A stretch of DNA of 64,000 bases. It comes from Sipunculus nudus (Eukaryota; Annelida; Sipuncula; Golfingiida; Sipunculidae). The position numbers were made by a program, and so were the translations under genes. Of this stretch, positions 23,481-36,438 are shown piece by piece. Numbering within the stretch: the first letter of the stretch is position 1; the number at the start of each line of letters is the position of its first letter. The stretch spans positions 47,682,695-47,746,694 of the forward strand of contig CM049316.1 of the NCBI GenBank assembly GCA_026874595.1. The letters are read 5' to 3'. A model generated the notes under the pieces. It did not search any database. It was not told where the DNA came from and saw only the letters and a program-made list of their open reading frames with translations.

Positions 23481-25033
23481 ATATCATACTGGAATATACC
23501 AATGAATAGTGTTAATTTAAGCAACCCTTGACGGATACTATATTGAAAAACATGTTTCAAGTTTATTATACTGTTTAATTTTTTTTATGTTTTTTTTTTT
23601 TTCATAAATTATGTTTTAGCCGTATTTCTAAAAATATTTTATAATTAAATGAAATATATTTATTCTTTCCCATAACGCGTCTTGAACACGTTTCCTGTTA
23701 CAAATGCAGTATTTATTTGATTGCACGTCTGTTTGAGGGGACTACAAGAGGGAAGGGCTCCACTTAGATCTACATCACTCTGACATCTGCATGTGGACAG
23801 GGACCGCTGGATTACGGTATCAAACGTGTATTGGGAGAACCCTGTATCGTAACTATGTACGATACACTCTACAAGAAGCCGTCTATAGCTGCTGTACAGA
23901 ATCTCATTGCGAAATTCATATACATATCAACTCTAAGAGACTGGAGGGTCAAATAATTAACTTGCAAAACCAGACAAATTTAACACATCTGATGGACAGG
24001 GATCACTATCATTAATTCCTTAATTTCTAGAATTAGAATTTTTTCCAAGAAAACATATCTGTCCGGTGGAGTATATCCTCCTTTTTTTTTCAAAATAAAA
24101 TAGGCATATCATAATGTGTGCTTTAAAGTTTAACTTCAGTGTCGATCAAGCGGACGATGGGTTTAAGCCACCAAATGCTAGGTCAGTCCGTCACAATTAA
24201 AACCCACCAATTAACCGACGAGCGACATTGACTGGATACGAGTGACATATATATTCCTGTCATTATGTAATTTGAAGAAAAATGACCTGACTACCTATTT
24301 AAATCTGGTAATGCTGAAACTGGGCATATTTCTTGGGTTTTTTTTTAATATGAAATACCACCCGTCAGTCCGTCCGTTAACTTTTAGGGTCGCCGCGATA
24401 ACTTTCCAGGGCTTTGTGGATTTCACCAAGCTTGCCATAACTACTTATCGCCATATTATCTCGCCTGAGTTCGATTATTAAACGTATATTTAATAAGGTC
24501 ATGGGTTACTAGGCTCTTTTGTACTGTCGAAGCTTACGAATGAAGAATATGAAGGATTTTGATAAAACTCATCAGAAATGTTAATCAATAAAATATATCA
24601 CCTAAGTTTGATTTCCTGCAAAATCCATGCATATTTAATGAGGTCAGAGGTCACCGCACTTTGGAGGCACCATGGTGACTTAACAAAACTCCTATGGATT
24701 TTCATAAAACTCAATATACATATTTACCAATAAAGTTTCTCACCTGAACTACCTTCTCATAAAAATTTAATATATGTACATGCAGTGGCGTAATTACAGG
24801 GTGTATTTACAATTCTGTGAACCTATCAGCTTTCATCCTCAAGTTTTGAACATTATATTACAATATCTTTAATTTGCAGGCTTTTAATAATGATACAACA
24901 TGAACTTGTGTGAATGTATTTATACCATTTTTCTGCATACAAACATAAACAACAATTTCAGTTTTCCAGTTCCAATAACGGTGAAATAAAGTCATTGTTT
25001 ATATAGTTTCTGCCAGTGTGGATTAAAATCTGC
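23481..25033. other. Non-coding DNA with degenerate dispersed repeat
   Basis: T-rich tracts near 23578-23602. Diverged repeats with GATTTTGATAAAACTCA and GGATTTTCATAAAACTCA about 140-150 bases apart lie within 24360-24720. GCAGTGGCGTAATTAC near 24782 resembles one end of a hAT-like element. A short orphan ORF at 23791-24015 shows no known domain. Confidence 0.4.
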
Positions 25034-25072
25034 ATCTCTACTGGTAAAATTTGAAATCCTACCAGTAGAGAT
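25034..25072. repeat. Perfect 13-bp stem hairpin
   Basis: ATCTCTACTGGTA (25034-25046) and TACCAGTAGAGAT (25060-25072) are exact complements around a 13-base loop. Further related TCTACC/GGTAGAG-type words follow to 25160. The stem is short for a microRNA precursor; a small foldback repeat is more likely. Confidence 0.55.
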
Positions 25073-25160
25073 ATGAATTTAAATCTCTACCGCATGGTAC
25101 AAATAAAAATGTTAATATCTACCGATAGGATTTAAGATTCTACCAGATATAAATTCTACC

Positions 25161-28100
25161 TAGACATACATACGTACATACATTAATATATACATATATA
25201 TGTATAGTTCAGCCTAATTTATAGCGTCTCACTTTCAGTAATTAAATGCATATGTACTGCATTAATACATAATTTTTTTCAAATGTATAGACGGAAATTG
25301 AGACGGATAATTCTTCATAGAGTGATTTATATATTGTAAATGAAACTGAAACGATTTATTGACTATATATTTCTTTAAGAAGGGGTCTCTTCTTAAATGT
25401 CACGGCAAACAAATTGCCAAGTCAGCATAAAACGACAAGTTTTTGGTGACTACACACGGGTCTTGTAAGGTTTATACGTTTTGTCCAAAACAAGCAGAAA
25501 TGATCCTCGATATCCTTCCAATCTTTTAAGTTTCCTGGCTGGAACCCAGTGCTAATTTATGTTATTTATTGTTTCTTGAAGGTTCCATCTGAGATTAGCT
25601 GTAGCTGTACTATACTATAGTCTAGTAAAATCGTAGCCCAACCCACTACAAACGCAACAGCAGATCACCCTCTATATATTTATAATCAAATATGATGTAT
25701 TAAGTATTTAAGTATGAAGTATTACATAACATGTAGTGAAAACCAAGAAAAATATGGCAGTTTAAGTAGATTTGATGCAATTATAAGCATGCAATGATGT
25801 ATTGTTAATTCTCTTTTTTTGCGTAAAAGTCTTGGAACACGAAATCCTCGTGACAACAAACGTGATGTTGCTTGTATTCCAGTACATGAGCCACGATTCT
25901 TATATGTTATATACGAATTCGCTCATTTGGACTGATTTTACTTTCATAAGTACCCTTCGAACTAAAGGAATGAAATTAATCCTGAAAAGAGATTTGATTG
26001 AATGAGAAATCAAGAGGTGTCACGCAGTGGAACAAAGAGAACAACTTTGTACTCCAACATTATTTTCGTATTCTCTTCAGTTACTTTTTGTATATTTACA
26101 AGGAAGTAAATATGAATGTTTATATTTTCTGGCACACACATTATCGAGGTATCCATCATCAAATGATCGCAATTCAGACGATATACACTATAAGTAGGTT
26201 AAATCAGCAGAATACTAAAGCGAATGGCGAAAAGCAAAACAGCAATTATTTTCAGTCATATTCATCAGCCAGAACAAATCGCCCGTTGATGGTGCCTGAT
26301 GACAGGACGGAGTTATTCATGTTTTGTTCATGGGAAAATGATTTTGTCAACAAAAGCATTCAGATACAAGCATCAATTCTTAACAATAGACAGTCTTTCT
26401 TCATTTTAAAATAATAACTTAATGATAGTTGAAACACTTAGTATCTACTTTAAATATAAAAAAAGACAGTTTTTTTTTCAAGCACTGTAATGATGATTGC
26501 ATAGTAGTTTGTAATAAATGTACAAATACACAGCTGTACACATAGTATATAATCTGGTCAAAAGGCGGCCAAAGTCAAAGTGAAAACATCTGCCTTGTAC
26601 AACCCCTCCCCCACTCCCTTACAGACACACAAAAATAAACACACAAAAATGGATAACTCCTTTTGGATTTCGAGGCCAGTGGTTTATTAGTGATTTCAGG
26701 GATAGGAATTTTCCCATGCTATGCATTGACATAGACCTATCTTTTATAGAAGAATTACATAAATCCCCCTTTGGAAAGTTTATACATGTACCGTATACAT
26801 ATACACATAGTTTTATTTGCTATTTTTAACTGTTTCGGCTCTGACTTGCAGGTGGGAAAGGAGGTTCGCGGTCAAATGCTGGAACCCATCTTACTTCTCG
26901 TTCACACCCATGAATGAAACATTCAATTGTTGTTACAATAATCTTTTTCTGATGCACTGAGGGACAGTTCTCCAGCTGTTACCCTTTTATACCGAGCTTG
27001 AAGAACCAATGAACGAGTTCCAACTACACCAAAAGGTGTTGTTTATTGGTGTGTCGCATACCAAAAAGTATCGGGTGGACTTCTGTTAATGGATGTGTCG
27101 CAGTCAGTCACTGATTCCACAAAGCATTTTGGATCTTTGATATCTTGATTTCGAAAGTCTATGGGCCAAACAAAAAAATATTTAGCATGGGCAGTGATCG
27201 TATGACCAATACAGTATGAGCAGTGATCGTATGACCAGTACTTATAACTGTATTTACTTAAGGGTATACGGACTTTTATGTTAGCCGTTTTTTTTTTCCT
27301 TCTTCTTTTCAATTATGACGATGATGATAATGATTATTATTAATGTTATTATCACATCATTATTATTGCACTTCGGTAGTTGTCTGTCAAATAAAAAGCT
27401 GTTTATTTTTCTTAGAAAAAATAATCTTTCACAATAAAAAATATTTATCGGTCAATGTATAAAACAGCCCGACAAGCCATGATTTTACCTTGATTATATG
27501 TCGACCTGTATGCCGTTTATGTAAGATTTTGTATATATTTGAGTTGAACAACCCTAATAAAAGCTATCAATATCTTGATATACTAACCTTGGTGCTCTCA
27601 TTTGTAACTCCAAGACAGATCTAGTGCTGTTATAATTAAATAGTGTATTATTTTATGCCATTTTTATTCTTTAATTCTTCTCTTTAGCTCCTCAAATACT
27701 TGTAAGATTAATTTTAGGTTTGGGTGAAAGGCCATGCCAAATGAAAAATAATTTTTCATCATTTATATGTTTATATATAATGACACTTAGGCCAGGCAAG
27801 GTCCATAATAATAACTTACATGAAAGGCCTCGACCCGTCAGTTTCTTTAATCGATTAAAACCTAGTGAAAGCAATGCTGATGTACATTAATTACGAAATA
27901 AAAAAGGGTACATAATTAGTCAGCTACGTTCAATGATTTCAATGTGTTGGTTGTCGAACTGCATAATTACATTAAAGCCATCCATTACAAATGTTTGAAA
28001 TTACAAATGTTTGATATCTGGATCAGATTGTTAATTCTACCAGTACAGTTCTAAACCATTTCACAGTGGTAGATCATTTTGAGGAAGTATATCGTTTATA

Positions 28101-28643
28101 CAGTATCATCAGTGTGATTATAAAGCCCAAAACTCACTGACACGCGTGTCATGCATCAAGCGTCAAATATTGTCAAAGTCGCTTCACTTAATTTATCTAT
28201 TTATCTTGAGCAGTCTACAGGAACCTGACAGATACACCCTCCAAGGTGCCTGCAAAATGATATGCGTTGCATGGTAAGGAAACGAAATTGCATTACGAAA
28301 AGGGAGGGGGTTCCCTCCACCAAAAATTCCTTTAAAAACGTTTTAATCAGTAAAACTAAAGGTATGATACATATCAGACATGAAGGTGAGGGGTCCATTG
28401 TATCCCCAGACTATATAGAACCACATTTTAACGTTCCCAGTGTGTTTTTAACACATTTTGATATTAAGAAAATATTGTAAAGGTACCAAAATTAACAATA
28501 GTAGCTGTTTCTGACAACCATCCAAAGATAATATATCCTTCATACTTAAGGTTAAAAACCTTCTTTGAGCACAAAGAAATAAGAAAATTAACTGTAATCT
28601 TAAAAGGGCATCTATTTAATTCGTGTACATGTTACCATCAAAA
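25161..28643. other. Non-coding DNA, no confirmed gene
   Basis: Mostly featureless AT-rich DNA. A roughly 30-bp direct duplication (GCAGTGATCGTATGACCA) lies at about 27190 and 27221. A 138-codon plus-strand ORF at 25998-26414 has no recognisable domain and no upstream signals, and is probably chance. No RNA gene seen. Confidence 0.4.
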
Positions 28644-28645
28644 TA

Positions 28646-29629
28646 CAATGAAACCTCGTTGTGTCGAAATCGAAGGGACCGGTGAATTTACTTCAAAACA
28701 TCCGGAGTTCGAAACAACCGATATTTATTATATTCAACCATTTTAGCCTTGATTATTATCAATGAATACTGCACATGTATAGGGCCTATATTATATAGTT
28801 CTAACACATGTGTGCGTGAAAGAACCACATATTTTATAATAAATTTATTTATTAATAAAAAAGCGCACAAGTACCACCAAAAAAAGATCAGGTAAATCAA
28901 GAAAGTGAAATGGCAGCACTTGAAAGCACACAAATCATCAAATGCTATCTGTGTCTTGGTCTTGCCACTACGTTCTACCTGGAGCAGCGCTTCGTACTTT
29001 TGCTCAATGGACTTCACATCAAACTTGAGCAGGCGGAGACGCCATAGCAAAGAGGACACGAACAATAGTGAAGAAGTAAAGCAGTATAACGAAACTCTAT
29101 GGTACCAAAAAGAGTCAGTCTGAAAGATATCATCTTTCTCCCTTTATATAGAGATCGGTATCTCTGTATCCGAGACACATCGAATGTAAGGATTCCATTT
29201 TGTTTGGTTTATTAATAACTTCTCATTTCGAATTATGGCTTTGTCTGCGAAAGTAGAAATGCCTGATCAAGAGTAAGTAATTGGCCAAACAGGTACACAC
29301 CGGACCAGGAGTTTAAACCATCGCACTTGTTGAGTAAGAGCCTTACCAGTATTAATTACGTATAACTGGTCATCACGGCCGTAGGTATGACTAATGGACC
29401 GTGCACAACTGTTGTCCAAACATTCAAGCGACATGACTTCGAGTTAAGCGATAGAAATATTGGCTGAGGACCAACAAAACACTTCGACACATCAGGTTTT
29501 TCGACACATCCGAGTTCGACACGAAAGGAGTTAAATTAGTAAGGTTTTAACTGTTATTTGCAGGGACTCCACATTCGACTTCGACACATGCGGGAACTCG
29601 ACCGAGTTCGACCCAACTAGGTTTCCCTG
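28646..29629 (-). mobile_element. Tigger/pogo-like DNA transposon, internally deleted
   Basis: 984-bp element with terminal inverted repeats: left CAATGAAACCTCGTTGTGTC, right (complement) CAGGGAAACCTAGTTGGGTC. It is bordered by TA target duplications at 28644-28645 and 29630-29631. The CAGNGAAACCTCGTT start and TA duplication are characteristic of the pogo/Tigger branch of Tc1/mariner. Further TCGACACAT and GAGTTCGA words extend both ends. An N-terminal transposase remnant on the minus strand sets orientation; the DDE catalytic domain is missing. Confidence 0.85.
28900..29065 (-). pseudogene. Remnant of Tigger-type transposase N-terminal HTH
   Basis: Within a minus-strand ORF, residues about 14-40 read KSIEQKYEALLQVERSGK then TKTQIAF. 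This matches the psq/CENP-B-type helix-turn-helix that starts pogo/Tigger transposases (pattern: S-x-EQK-x-EALK-x-VE, then KT-x-IA). The DNA-binding half is cut short and followed by unrelated hydrophobic sequence. No catalytic aspartates remain. It cannot encode an active transposase. Family assignment is from motif memory, not a search. Confidence 0.65.
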
Positions 29630-29639
29630 TATAAAAAAA

Positions 29640-31479
29640 GAACTTGCATGCTTTTGCCATACATAGTGGGCATATTGGCTACCATCGCGGATTTAACATC
29701 GCTACCATTATTTTTCAAATTCTGGCGTGCAAACGCAAGTGGGTGCCTGAAGCGCTTACAAGTGTTGGCGATAAATGCCACCAAATGATTTTATTTGAAC
29801 TAAAACACAACGGTAAAAAAAATTATATTTGATGACTAATATATAATTATAGAAATCGCCCTTCTTCATTTTGGCAGCTATTTTACAGCCATTTTGAATT
29901 TTTCACTATGCATTATAACTTTAAGTGTAAAAATTCTATCCAGGGTCTTTTGACACCCACATCTATCCAAAACAGCATTATTTTCCGTTATCCAGGGTTA
30001 TCCGTTAAGGAAATATCCGTTATACATGGCGCTTTTATCCTGCATTTTACAAACTGCGGCCATTTTTTAAAGTGTGAGTACCCCTTCACTCAGCTCTATA
30101 TGTCTTGATTCAGAGTAGTAAAACATAACTGTGTAAACAATATTTCAAGTTATACTTTTCATACATTTAAGTACAAGTTATTATGTACATTGTTATTATG
30201 TAGCTTGTGTACGTTGCACTTGACACATAATAACTCTAAAGCCTAAGGTTACCGAATATACCTTGGTACTATTGATGGAGAAACACTCTACCCGTTCAGG
30301 TCCAATTTTCTTTGTTTTGACCTAGAAAATGACTTTGAAAATGTCCTGAATGGTTAAAATGTAGGATGGCATCCATCTACACTTTTTTCATTAATTTTTA
30401 TTTGGTTGATTTAGCATGGATGCCTAATATGAACAAGCAGTGTCCACAAAAGTTGAAAATCGGCCTTACCTGGCCCATTTTTCGGTTTTCCATATATGTA
30501 AAACACTTTGTCACAAGTTTTTAATGTGAAACTTTTTTGTCTGTAGGTTCGTAAGTGAGCAATATTTGTCTGTCTTTTTTTTAGTTTTGTATGTGAGGCA
30601 TTGCTCCAAGTTTTGTTTATATGGATAAAATTTGACATGATGAGATACATAAAAATGGAGATAAGATTGGGTAGGACTACACTGAGTAATCAGTTGTTTA
30701 GACGTGCTGCAGATGGTAACTTGTTAAACCTCGTCTCAAGGGACAGCTGTGATCCGTAGTCAATCAAGAGAATAATCACTTTTTCCTGTCCCAGCGTGGT
30801 AAAGCAGAATAAAATCATATACTGAAAATTTAACTGCTAATCTGAGTCGTCTCGAATGGTCATCGGTAATTCGTCAGTTAAAATATAGACTAAAATTTTA
30901 CCTTTACCGCGTGTTAATTTTCGTTCCGTATTTTGCTTATATCTAAAAGCATAAGCTCGTGTAAATTAGCGGTATAGTATAATCATAAATTATTAGAACA
31001 GTAACAGCTTGAGAAAATGCAAAAGCAGTAAAATTTAAAGTGAAATGACTTGATAACAGACGCTCAGGGTGACGTTAATGCAATGAGGATTCCACTTGGA
31101 AAAGAGCAAAGGGAAGCCCCGAAATGATCAGGAACAGTGAAAAGCAATAAAACATTAATTATCAATTAACAGTTACCGAATACTTAAAGCAGAAGTAGGC
31201 CTAATGTTGAAGCTAAATACCATATTTATATTTTAGGACGTAACAATGATTGTATTTGGCATCTTCCCTTTAGGTTTAAATGTTGTAGATCCTTGTACAA
31301 CACAGTTAACATGACATATTGATATTGGAATCATAATAAATCCATTAAGACTATGGTCCGGTGTCCCAGTACCGTTCCCACTTTGTTGACTCTGTATAAA
31401 CATAATTTAACATTGTCTTCCTGTAGCTGATACCTTATACCAGAAACTGCACTGAGTAAAAGAAAATTCATCTTTTCAG
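29640..31479 (+). other. Intron sequence upstream of NHLH copy B
   Basis: Low-complexity AT-rich DNA without recognisable genes. It ends in CATCTTTTCAG, a 3' splice site with the AG at 31478-31479, 26 bases before the copy B start codon. A second, weaker CAG lies at 31501-31503. Confidence 0.5.
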
Positions 31480-32747
31480 AAGAAAACCTGAAAGTATTCG
31501 CAGAAATGCATGCTGAAAACAAGAAGATGTGTGAGATCACCAAAGTAGAACCCTTGATGACCAATATCAGCCAAGAAAGACAGGAGCAGACGACACAGGC
31601 CCTGGATTATAGCTGTTACCATACCAACCAATTCCCCCGCCTCTCGTGTGCGCGGGCGAGACGCGTGAACCAAGAAAACAATAATTCAAACCTGAGTCGC
31701 GAAGAGCGAAGACGTCTACGACGAGCAACCCAAAAATATCGAACGGCGCACGCGACCAGGGAAAGAATACGAGTGGAAGCTTTTAATGTGGCTTTCGCAG
31801 AGCTGAGAAAGCTGTTACCTACTCTCCCGCCCGACAAAAAACTTTCAAAGATTGAAATTCTTCGTCTGGCGATATGTTACATTTCCTACCTTAACCATGT
31901 TTTACAGTATAACTAACCAGATAAACAGAAGTTCTTTTGGTGGAAAAAGAGTGACAGTGATATCTGTGTTATTCTCTGAATAAGGTGAATACTGTTAATT
32001 ATTGATTGTGAAGAGGTGTGAAGTCATCGCTTCTAGTCATTTACATATATATGCCGTCTGCATCGCTGGGGACTCGTTTGACGGTATACAAATGCTCATC
32101 GCTTCTTCGTCTACACGGTGGTGCATATCATTATCATTTATTGACATCACACAAGTATTAATCATGTGTCATTTATATTAGGAAACATAATATATATATA
32201 TATATATATATTTGACCGTTTTCAGTATATAAATGAACCAAAGTGTTGTTTTTCACTTTCATAGATATTTTGTTGTGTTGTGTTCACATTCATTTTCAAT
32301 TTTACGTTGACAGATTTAATGAGAACTTAAAGAACTGGAGTAATCGTGCCTGGCGTTGGAGTATCGTGACGTCATGCAGAGCTTGCTTTCCGTGACATGA
32401 AACTTTCACATCGTGAGCAGTCCTCCTTCTCTTTGTTCAATGAATTAACAAGACACCGGTGGAAATGAATGCTTTGGGAGTAGGAAGGCTCATGGAACAA
32501 GACCAATACAAAAACAAAAATGCTTTAATCACACACACACACATATACACACATATACAGGGCATTACTCATTTTATGGTAAGAGTGCAGTATAGGTGAA
32601 CTGCCTAAAAATGGCTCCTTTACTGATTCTGTCCTTATTAATCTTGCTTACTAGATCTTTCCAACAACATGCCCAAATTCTATAAGATTCACATAGCAAT
32701 AAGACAGCATCAAACTTGATTCAAAGGAAAAATTAAGTATGAATAAA
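31480..32747 (+). other. Terminal exon of NHLH copy B with UTRs
   Basis: 26-base 5'UTR segment, ORF, then a long AT-rich 3' region with a short (AT)n at about 32190-32211. The nearest plausible AATAAA is at 32742-32747, giving a 3'UTR of about 830 bases. The 3' end is inferred and could be earlier or later. Confidence 0.35.
31506..31916 (+). CDS. NHLH1: NHLH (HEN/NSCL) family bHLH transcription factor, conserved copy B
   Basis: 136-residue nuclear class II bHLH factor, the invertebrate counterpart of vertebrate NHLH1/NHLH2 (Drosophila HLH4C group). Expected role: E-box binding as a heterodimer with E proteins during neuronal differentiation. Residues 65-73 are basic (REERRRLRR). The basic region is about 77-90 ([11 protein letters not shown], with E-box-contacting Glu86). 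Helix 1 is about 91-104, the loop LPPDKKLS about 107-114, and helix 2 about 115-133 ([16 protein letters not shown]). From residue 64 to the end it is almost identical to the vertebrate domain; the N-terminal 60 residues are polar and poorly conserved. The start is the first ATG after the acceptor at 31477-31479; Met8 and Met18 are possible alternatives. The ORF is in a single exon, as in other NHLH genes. It lies on the same strand as copy A, about 31 kb downstream, and is probably the ancestral copy of the tandem pair. Confidence 0.95.
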   Translation: MHAENKKMCEITKVEPLMTNISQERQEQTTQALDYSCYHTNQFPRLSCARARRVNQENNNSNLSREERRRLRRATQKYRTAHATRERIRVEAFNVAFAELRKLLPTLPPDKKLSKIEILRLAICYISYLNHVLQYN

Positions 32748-33530
32748 GCCAGTTCGCGACAGGTCACCAATATTGGACTTTCACCTATTTTATTCATGGT
32801 GAGTGAAATGTTTTACAATTGTCTCCTTTCATATATATTTACCTTTCAATTTCATAAATATGCTACGCTGTGTTAATAAAAAAAATACATATTTGTGCGG
32901 TTTTCTTATATTTATGTACATATACACTGTCACCCCCATGTGCACCCTCCCCTCAAATCTTAAGTATGATTATCAAAAGTAAAATGCTACAGGGTTCTTG
33001 GTGGCCTTGTGTCGGATCGTCTCATGAGCAACTAAACTAAAAAAAGGCATGTCCTCTCTCCATTATCTGGTGTTTATCATATGTATATAAATGATACAAA
33101 CTAGTGTACATGTTCGTGCGTACATGGAAGTTGTGTATATGTTGGTTGTGTACTTGCTGGCAGTTTACAAGCTAGTAGTGCGCGGGTTTGCTTGAACTTT
33201 TCGCTGTATACCTGTCCATAGAAGACGTCTTCAGGTGAGGTACTGCATGAGACACTCATCAATCTGCTTCCACGGACCCTCGTGTTATTGCGATCTGTCA
33301 GGAACAGCTTTAGAACCAGACACGGGTTACCTAAGAGGCCAGACATTGTCAGTCAAAACGGCAACGCGAGCAGTTCGGTGTCGGCGGCATAAGGTGTCTA
33401 ATGCTGTCGGGTACTGTACATGTGGCTGCTGTCCCTTCATTAATGAAATCCATCTATTAACCAGGTGTATTCATCAGCTCGTCCATTGCGACTTTTCTCG
33501 TCTCCTCTTTATGTGTCTTTTGCATCGGTA
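32748..33530. promoter_or_regulatory. Possible downstream regulatory block
   Basis: The first part (to 33230) is AT-rich and featureless. From 33235 to 33490 the DNA is richer in GC and CpG and contains a perfect 12-bp palindrome TTCATTAATGAA (33436-33447), a typical paired homeodomain site, next to an AGGTGT/CACCT word. The 116-codon ORF across it has no domain I recognise. Regulatory function is inferred. Confidence 0.25.
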
Positions 33531-34774
33531 TCTACCGTTACATTACATTACAACTACCACGGATAGGTTTATATTAAAAAGGTAGATCTACTGTTACATT
33601 AAAAACAGCTACCACGGACAGGTTTAGATTAAGAAGGTAGATCTGCTGTTACGTTACAGACAGCTACCACGGACAGGTTTAGATTAAGAAGGTAGATCTA
33701 CCGTTACATTACAAACAGCTACCACAGACAGGTTTAGATTAAGAAGGTAGATCTGCTGTTACATTACAAACAGCTACCACGGAAGGTTTAGATTAAGAAG
33801 GTAGATCTGCTGTTACATTACAAACAGCTACCACGGACAGGTTTAGATTAAGAAGGTAGATCTGCTGTTACATTACAAACAGCTACCACGGACAGGTTAA
33901 GATTAAGAAGGTAGATATGCTGTTACATTACAAAGAGCTACCACGGACAGGTTAAGATTAAGGAAGTAGATCTGCTGTTACATAACAAACACCTACCACG
34001 GACAGGTTTAGACTAAGAAGGTAGATCTGCTGTTACATTACAAACAGCTACCAAGGACAGGTTAAGACTTAGAAGGTAGATCTGCTGTTACGTTACAGAC
34101 AGCTACCACGGACAGGTTTAGATTAAAAAGGTAGATCTACTGTTACGTTACAAACACCTACCACGGACAGGTTTAGACTAAGAAGGTAGATCTGGTGTTA
34201 CATTACAAACACCTACCACGGACAGGTCAAGATTAAGAAGGTAGATATGCTGTTACATTACAAACAGCTACCACGAACAGGTTAAGATTAAGGAAGTAGA
34301 TCTGCTGTTACATTACAAACGCCTACCACGGACAGGTTTAGACCAAGAAGGTAGATCTGCTGTTACATTACAAACAGCTACCACGGACAGGTCAAGATTA
34401 AGAAGGTAGATATGCTGTTACATTACAAACAGCTACCACGAACAGGTTAAGATTAAGGAAGTAGATCTGCTGTTACATTACAAACACCTACCACGGACAG
34501 GTCAAGATTAAGAAGGTAGATATACTGTTACATTACAAACACCTACCAAGGACAGGTTAAGACTTAGAAGGTAGATCTGCTGTTACATTACAAACAGCTA
34601 CCACGGACAGGTTAAGATTAAGAAGGTAGATATGCTGTTACATTACAAACACCTACCACGGACAGGTTAAGACTAAGAATATAGAGCTGCTGTTACATTA
34701 CAAACAGCTACCACGGACAGGTTAAGATTAAGAAGGTAGATCTACTGTTACATTACAAACACCTACCACGCACT
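33531..34774. repeat. 55-bp minisatellite, ~22 copies
   Basis: Unit of 55 bp containing GGTAGATCTGCTGTTACATT, then CAGCTACCACGGACAGG and a TTAGATTAAGAA tail. GGTAG at the start and CTACC in the middle of each unit are complementary, so each unit can form a short hairpin. Variants alternate CAGCTACC and CACCTACC, and AGATCT and AGATAT. The array ends abruptly in unique DNA at about 34775. Confidence 0.95.
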
Positions 34775-36389
34775 TTACTGGTATTTTTCTATTGCTTAAA
34801 AAAATTGAACAGTCACTTTCGAAATGTCGCTTCTATCCGACAATTTTGAGTACCATTTAAACAAAATCACATTTCTAAAAAAGTAATGTACGGAATATTT
34901 TGGAAGTTGTCTTGGAATTTGCAATCAATAGTGATCTTGGAACACTTTATCCACATTGTAGCCCTACTGGTGGTATTTGTTGTTGATTTTTACATGTGTA
35001 ATGGATAGAGACAAGATGCATGGCGTTCCTCTGCACCTTCTCCTTTGTTTTAGTGACCTTGGACGCTGTATCAATAACCAGCCACTCTCTATGAATGCAG
35101 CACTCTGAGTCCCTGACGCGGGCTTTCTTTCTACATGATCCTCTGGGGGAAGCTTTGATCGATACCTTTTGGTTCCGCTATTGTACCACTGGGATTTAAC
35201 TTCCTACAAAAGATAATTATTTTGCATTAATAACATGTGTCAGACTTGGTTGCATACATTATATCTGTTGCCAGCCACGTCTATGCCGTGGCTGGATGTT
35301 GGAAGGAACGATCCAACAGACAGGTTATGAAGAGTAGCATTTATATTTCTTTTTATAAAAAAATAAATAAAACTGGATGACATTTATATTTAAACCTTTC
35401 AGTTTAGCACATAATACATACATCAGTTCCACACAAAGGAACTTAGTTAGCAAGAACAGAAACAAGAGACAGCTATGAATTATTTGAGGTACAGAGCTCG
35501 TCACTTCGTTAAATCGTATAATTAATCCCTATAAACATCTGCACAATGACAAGAAATAAATGTGTATACTTTGTTTGTATGATTTTGATTTATTCTGTTT
35601 TAACAAATGAACGCCTATTAACACCAAAAAATATATTGCTCAGCGAATACAGCATTACACGTATGCATGTTTGTATATATACATATATTAACTATTGGCC
35701 GAACACTTCATAACCCAACATATCCTGAAACACCATGTACTCAAATGTGCAGGATAATCAAGGGCACCACTTTTTAACTCGCATATCATCTCCCAATAAT
35801 CTTATTAAGGTGTTCCAAGGTTTTAGGTGTAGAAGGAATCACAGAAGCAGAGAGTGCTTGAACGTTTTGTTTTCATCGTTTTTTGTCTGTAATTCAGTTT
35901 CCACAATCCTCACGTTTGAAGCTTCTTGATAACGTTGTACTTGATAAAAAGATAACAAAAATCCATGTTAATCTGGTTTATAATTAGTATATTTTTTCCC
36001 ATTTAACAATAAATGTTGTAGCATTTTTCGAGTGTTTCAAAATTAATCAATGCACTGACAACCTCCATGCAGATAACCTTAGTATGAAGAGTCTGTCAAT
36101 AATCCCGGTGCTTGTAGAACTTCCTAGTACAAGGAAACTTTTATCCAAAACAGCACAGCAACTTTATTTCAGAGGACGACCATTATACTAAATGCACAGT
36201 TGACAACCATACGCCAACCTCGTGTATAAATAGGGTATATATATATTACCAAAAATAATCGACGTTGCTCATTTTCATTTGCAATTTAGGTACGGACAAA
36301 CGTCAAACTATCATTAAAAAAATAAATGACGATTGAATGGTTAACAGAGGTTTTTATGTATACGCATGAAGATGTGGCGAAATACCAAA

Positions 36390-36438
<49 letters not shown>

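Noticed and set aside
21665-23509. Serial ORFs with SVHSSMLSD-like repeats
   Set aside because: Artefacts of the 38-39-bp minisatellite; frames shift between units and both strands show similar ORFs.
25034-25072. microRNA precursor
   Set aside because: The stem is only 13 bp with a 13-base loop, shorter than a Drosha substrate.
25998-26414. 138-codon ORF as a possible orphan gene
   Set aside because: No domain, signal, splice or promoter context; chance is likely in 64 kb of DNA.
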